A stretch of 64,000 bases of DNA from positions 157,285-221,284 of the forward strand of contig NC_018317.1 in assembly GCF_000234665.1 (NCBI RefSeq), in the 5' to 3' direction. The notes under the pieces are model-generated. The model had not been told where the DNA came from. It did not search any database and saw nothing but the letters and a program-made list of their open reading frames with translations. Positions 60,111-64,000 of this stretch are shown here, in pieces (position 1 is the stretch's first letter; each line of letters begins with the position of its first letter). A program made the position numbers and the translations under genes. The stretch is from Leishmania mexicana MHOM/GT/2001/U1103. Its lineage: Eukaryota; Euglenozoa; Kinetoplastea; Trypanosomatida; Trypanosomatidae.

Positions 60111-61284
60111 CTGAGTGGTGAGGGAGGCTGGAGGGGGGAGAGGGGGCAGAGGGCACGCGAAACAGGAAAAAAATGAAGCACAAAGGGAAGAAATATGCCG
60201 ACCGAAGGGCAGAGGACGACGAATGCGGCTGAGCACACACGCACACGCACACGCACAAGCTGGAGCGTGGGAGGAGGGAGGCGGAGGGAGGGGGGGCGAC
60301 GGTTGTGTGTGTGTAGATATATATATATGTAGATGTGCTGCTGTGCACCTGTGTGTGTGGGTGGGTGTGGGCGCCACCACCACTTCCCCCTGTGCGAGCT
60401 CGATATGGAAATCAGTATGTGCAGCAATGAGCGCCACGGCCACTCGTCAGGGCGGTACACAGTGGGAGGAGAGAGAGGGGGGGGGGCGAAGTAAGCGAAC
60501 AAAGGGAAAATGCGCGGCGAAGATAAAGGGGGTGGGGCGTTGTGTTGTGCACGCACCAGGTATGTACACGCGCGTCTGAATATACGGTCGATGGATAGGC
60601 GAAGGTGTGTGTGTGTGTGTGTATGTGTGTAGAGAGAGAGAGAGACGGGGGAGGGAGGATGGGGCGTTGAATGCATGAGAGGGCGATAACACTGGTTACG
60701 TCGCTGCGGCGAAAGAGGGCGGGTGGTGGTGGTTTCTCGCCCTCCTCCGGCCCCAAGCCTCGCGAGAGGAGAGCCACTGCAGTGTGTTCGCACCGCCGAC
60801 GCCGCCGCATCTCTACCAGAGGATTTGCCCCCGCAGGCGCGTCCCTGGCCGGCTGCACCGTCGGGAGCAAGAGGTGCGAGACAGTCGCACGTCGCAGAGA
60901 GAGGCACGCAACGCATCGTGGGCGTGTGCCTCAGGGCAATGGTTCGGTGAGGTGCGGAGACCAACAACATGAGCGCGCTTGTCGTGCAGGGAGGGGGGGG
61001 GAGGGTAGGTATGCGCGTGCGCGTGCTGCCGTGAGATGCAGTGGAGAGGAAGAGAATGCACGCATGCACAGGACAACATGCACAGGAGGCAAGGCCAGTG
61101 AGAGAAAGGGGGTGGGGGTGGGGTCCGTGCTAGGGAGTGCCTACATCAATGCAGCAGCGCAGCGCATGAAAGACACAAGGTGGGGGAGGAGGGAGGGAGG
61201 GAGGCAGTGGCCAGTGAGGGGTAGGTGAGTGGCGGTGGTGAACCGTCCAGAGGCACGCGGCACGCCAGGATTCGCTAGGTCCGC
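60111..61284 (-). other. Spacer, about 1.2 kb
   Basis: No gene seen. A CT-rich tract on the minus strand (about 60130-60160) followed by AG is the splice signal of the ubiquitin-like gene. An AT tract (60318-60333), a TG tract (60605-60629), GA repeats and G-rich runs follow. The right part (about 61090-61280) should be the 3' UTR of the anoctamin transcript. Confidence 0.55.
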
Positions 61285-63945
61285 CTACTGAAGCGGCACA
61301 CGATCGCACAGTTTGCGTGCTTTGTAGTAGCGCACCTCGCGCGGCGTCGACGGGATGCGCCAGAGCAGGAAGACGGCGATCAGGCACATCACGTACTCCA
61401 TCACCATGCAGTACAAGATGACGAAGCGCACCTTGCCCGGCACCATCTCCGGCCCCACCACGGCAAGCCTCAGGCCACGATTCGGGTTTGCGGCTGCTGT
61501 CGCTGCCGCGGCCGCGCTGCCGTCGCTCCTCAGCTCCACCGTGCCACTGGTGAGTTGCTTGCGTAGCGTGCCGGTTGCGGTCAAGTACTCGGGAAGCCAC
61601 CGCACCGTTTGGTGGGACGTGAGGGCTAGCAGAAGCGTGTTCGTGATGACGGCGGCGATGACACAGCCGCGCATGATGCTGCACCACGTCGCGTTCTGCT
61701 GCACTCCCAGCCGCGGCACTGGTCGGCGCATGACGTAGCACATTTTGAACAGGTGGGAGCGAACCTCGATGATGTTCGACAGCAGCGCCACGAAGGACGC
61801 GAGGGGGTAGGCGGCGGCGAAGAGCAGGATGTACCCGAACTGGATCAGCATTTCGATGAAGTCCATGTAGATGTCGTAGAGGTCCAGCAACTCATCCACC
61901 TCGTCCAGCGGCGAGTCGCTGCTGCCACCGTGTGTGCTGAGCTGCAAGGATGCGGGGGCGGACAGCAACGTGTCAGACGGCGTTGACACGGCATCGCCGC
62001 CGCTGGCGCGGAAAAGGCGGCGCATCACGCGGCGGCGATGCGTCACGGCAAACGGGATGACGGTGTGGCTCATCATCCGACTCAAAACGCCAACGTAGAA
62101 TATTGACCGAAGGTTGGCGGACAGCTCCGCGATGTGGCAGCGCCCCAAGGCAATGAAGAATAACTTGCCGTACGAGTTCACAAACTCGAAGGCAGCCTGT
62201 TTTAGCGCCCGGGAGCGCATGTACTCGCCGCGGTGGCGGTTGTTCTCCATGTGTGTCAGGTACTTGGCCAGGTCAGTGAAGATGAAGCTCAGCGCGCCGT
62301 TGCACACGGCGTACCCGAGCGGCGGGAGCATCGCCGCAATGGGGTGCGCCGTCTTATCCAACGGGCCGCCATCCACCGCGAGGCGCCGCAGAAACGGTAT
62401 GGCCAGACGACTCGCCGGGTCGGTGACCATCCCGTCGAGGTTGAGCGAGCACACCATAAGCCACAGCGTGCCGCCCATGAAGAGGGCAACAATGTCCCAG
62501 GTGAGTGAGTGCGCAGAAGTCACTCGATACCACGCCGGGTAGCACACCTGCGGCTCCCCAGTCACGGGGTCCGTCTCCGGCGTGCTGCCAAAGTCGTGAC
62601 GCAGCTCGTCCTGTCCCTCTTGGTGAAACAGGTGGTACTTCATGCACAGCACACTGCAGCGCCGCTCCCACATCTTGATGCACAGCACGCTGCCAATGAT
62701 CATGGTCGTGCTGAAGAGCGGCAGCAGCGCCACGTCTAGGCAGCGCTGCACGGTGTGGCGGAGAGTGAGTGAGGAGGGGGCAGCCGGCACAAGCACCGCC
62801 GCGGCGGTGGTGTCGGGCGCCAGACGCAGGGAGGTTAGCATAGACACCAACACTCCTAGAAGACCCGCCCCCAACAGCCACCGCGCGTAGTGGTTCATCC
62901 AGGCGTAGTAGAACATGACCTCCTCGCCGAGATAGCTGGCGACGGCGTCCTCGGAAATGGTCAGCCACCCCGTCAGAGAGTGCGCAGACCAGACAGAGCT
63001 CCACAGCGCGTCGCGGATGGCGCTGTCGTGAGCGGGGAAGCGTGTGATGGTCTTGAGGTCAGCCGGGACGACCGGGGTGGCGCCGCCGTGCAGGAGGTCG
63101 CCGAGAACGCGGTGCAGCAGCCGCTGCCGGTGCGCGTCCGTCCACTCGGCATACTCCCGCGGAAACGGTGGATCGATGAGGAAGGAGCGGAGGTGGTCCT
63201 GCTGCCGTGCGTGCGCCTTGAAGAAGTGCTCAGCGAGGTTTCTGTGCACCGAGACGTGAATAGACACCTTGTGTAGGGCAAACGGGACCAACTCTACGCG
63301 GAAGCACTGCGGCACCGAGTACCGCGACGGGGCTCCTGCCTCTGCTGGCCGTTTGTGTGCGCGACTTGTGTGAGCCCGGAAGGAGTCCAGCGTCGTTGCA
63401 TTCTCCGAGAAGGCGCTGCTCATCATGGATATGGGTCCACATCGGCCGGCCATGGGTGCTACCACCCGCTCCGACAAGAGCACTTGCAGGGCAGCGATCA
63501 GGTACTTCTTGATGGTCTCCTCGGACGTCAGCTCGATGCAGTATTGACACGACGGACACGGGTTGCCGGAGACGCCGAGGGAGGCTGCGGGGATGATGGG
63601 AACGCCGGTGATGTTGGCCTCCGAAACCATGCGACGCAGCCGCGCCACCATTTCCGCCATCTCGGCCCGCCGCAGCGCCACGACCTTGTCCGCCACATCC
63701 GCAACCACTTCCAGAGGCTTCGCACGCGCATCCTTTTCCTTCGTCGTGCCGTGTGGCGTGGGCTTCACCACACCTAGTCGCTCATGCAGGTCCTTCACAA
63801 TGCAATCATAGCTGTGCGACTGCTGCCAGCGCTGCGCTGCCGCGAGTTGCCGGGCTGTGAGGGCGACGTAGCTCGGCTGCCCGAGCTGCTGCTGTACATC
63901 GGCTGCCACCGCCGCGAGCTGCTCTTTTGTGGGCCCTCGCGGCAT
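61285..63945 (-). CDS. Anoctamin (TMEM16) family protein
   Basis: 886 residues from the first in-frame ATG at 63945. The frame stays open to the window edge, so the true start may lie outside. The N-terminal part (about 1-300) is soluble. Hydrophobic helices follow, with the family signature: SLTWDIVALFMGGTLWLMVC, LTHMENNRHRGEYMRSRALK, then AFEFVNSYGKLFFIALGR, and IEMLIQFGYILLFAAAYPLA with LLSNIIEVR and RRPVPRLG. These match anoctamins line by line (ENhR...QFVNSY..LFYIAF; EMxxQFGF; NNIIEIRLDA). Known members are calcium-activated chloride channels or lipid scramblases. Of five acidic calcium ligands, by eye E654 becomes Tyr617 and D738 becomes His731 (mouse ANO1 numbering first), while Asp695, Glu698 and Glu727 remain. 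A scramblase or intracellular membrane role is inferred. The frame ends with LCDRVPLQ at 61285. Confidence 0.88.
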   Translation of the reverse strand: MPRGPTKEQLAAVAADVQQQLGQPSYVALTARQLAAAQRWQQSHSYDCIVKDLHERLGVVKPTPHGTTKEKDARAKPLEVVADVADKVVALRRAEMAEMVARLRRMVSEANITGVPIIPAASLGVSGNPCPSCQYCIELTSEETIKKYLIAALQVLLSERVVAPMAGRCGPISMMSSAFSENATTLDSFRAHTSRAHKRPAEAGAPSRYSVPQCFRVELVPFALHKVSIHVSVHRNLAEHFFKAHARQQDHLRSFLIDPPFPREYAEWTDAHRQRLLHRVLGDLLHGGATPVVPADLKTITRFPAHDSAIRDALWSSVWSAHSLTGWLTISEDAVASYLGEEVMFYYAWMNHYARWLLGAGLLGVLVSMLTSLRLAPDTTAAAVLVPAAPSSLTLRHTVQRCLDVALLPLFSTTMIIGSVLCIKMWERRCSVLCMKYHLFHQEGQDELRHDFGSTPETDPVTGEPQVCYPAWYRVTSAHSLTWDIVALFMGGTLWLMVCSLNLDGMVTDPASRLAIPFLRRLAVDGGPLDKTAHPIAAMLPPLGYAVCNGALSFIFTDLAKYLTHMENNRHRGEYMRSRALKQAAFEFVNSYGKLFFIALGRCHIAELSANLRSIFYVGVLSRMMSHTVIPFAVTHRRRVMRRLFRASGGDAVSTPSDTLLSAPASLQLSTHGGSSDSPLDEVDELLDLYDIYMDFIEMLIQFGYILLFAAAYPLASFVALLSNIIEVRSHLFKMCYVMRRPVPRLGVQQNATWCSIMRGCVIAAVITNTLLLALTSHQTVRWLPEYLTATGTLRKQLTSGTVELRSDGSAAAAATAAANPNRGLRLAVVGPEMVPGKVRFVILYCMVMEYVMCLIAVFLLWRIPSTPREVRYYKARKLCDRVPLQ

Positions 63946-64000
63946 CTCTGACGGCCCTCCGCCGGCATCGGGCAGACATGCCACAGAGGCATTCGGTGCC

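Noticed and set aside
60111..60443. N-terminal extension of the ubiquitin-like protein
   Set aside because: It is His/Thr/Pro/Cys-rich simple sequence upstream of a strong CT tract and AG; the ubiquitin-like domain begins exactly at the ATG at 60110.

Overview
This is nuclear chromosomal DNA from a trypanosomatid, most probably Leishmania or a close Leishmaniinae relative. The evidence is GC-rich, intron-less, widely spaced genes, all head-to-tail on one strand for about 52 kb and then on the other strand. Many genes are preceded by a polypyrimidine tract followed by the first AG shortly before the start codon, as expected for spliced-leader trans-splicing. Spacers are full of (CA/TG)n, (TA)n and homopolymer runs, and two short related segments look like SIDER-type retroposon remnants. 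From memory (not checked here) the L. major gene for ribosomal protein eS12 is on chromosome 13, so this may be the syntenic block. A run of exactly 100 N at 19474-19573 shows a draft assembly.

Plus strand, 396-51959 (14 genes): ribosomal protein eS12; a 1843-residue beta-propeller protein; a glycine-rich membrane protein; a mitochondrial calcium uniporter (MCU) family subunit; a GNAT acetyltransferase; a coiled-coil protein; a 299-residue unknown protein; an importin-7/8-like karyopherin; a DHHC-type cysteine-rich membrane protein with an altered DHHC motif; a helical-repeat protein with a C-terminal U-box-like domain; an ERGIC-53-like L-type lectin with a Gln-rich tail; an EBP1/PA2G4 homologue; a PSP1-domain protein; and a kinesin with a C-terminal motor.

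51960-53223 is a convergent strand-switch region, where the two polycistronic units meet. It holds long G and C runs on opposite strands and a SIDER-like segment. Minus strand, 53224 to the right edge (4 genes): an ArfGAP2/3 (Glo3)-like protein, a PTGR3/ZADH2-like reductase, a ubiquitin-like-domain protein of possible BAG6 type, and an anoctamin (TMEM16) family protein whose reading frame stays open to the window edge.

Genes in such units are co-transcribed without sharing a function, so adjacency should not be read as an operon. The most interesting signals are changed key residues in three membrane proteins: Asp to Asn in the MCU selectivity motif, DHHC to KLHC in the acyltransferase-like protein, and loss of two of five predicted calcium ligands in the anoctamin. 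Also notable are the insertion-rich kinesin motor, the lectin lacking the usual C-terminal anchor, and the G-run/SIDER-like architecture of the termination zone. I found no CRISPR array, bacterial-type mobile element, tRNA or rRNA gene.
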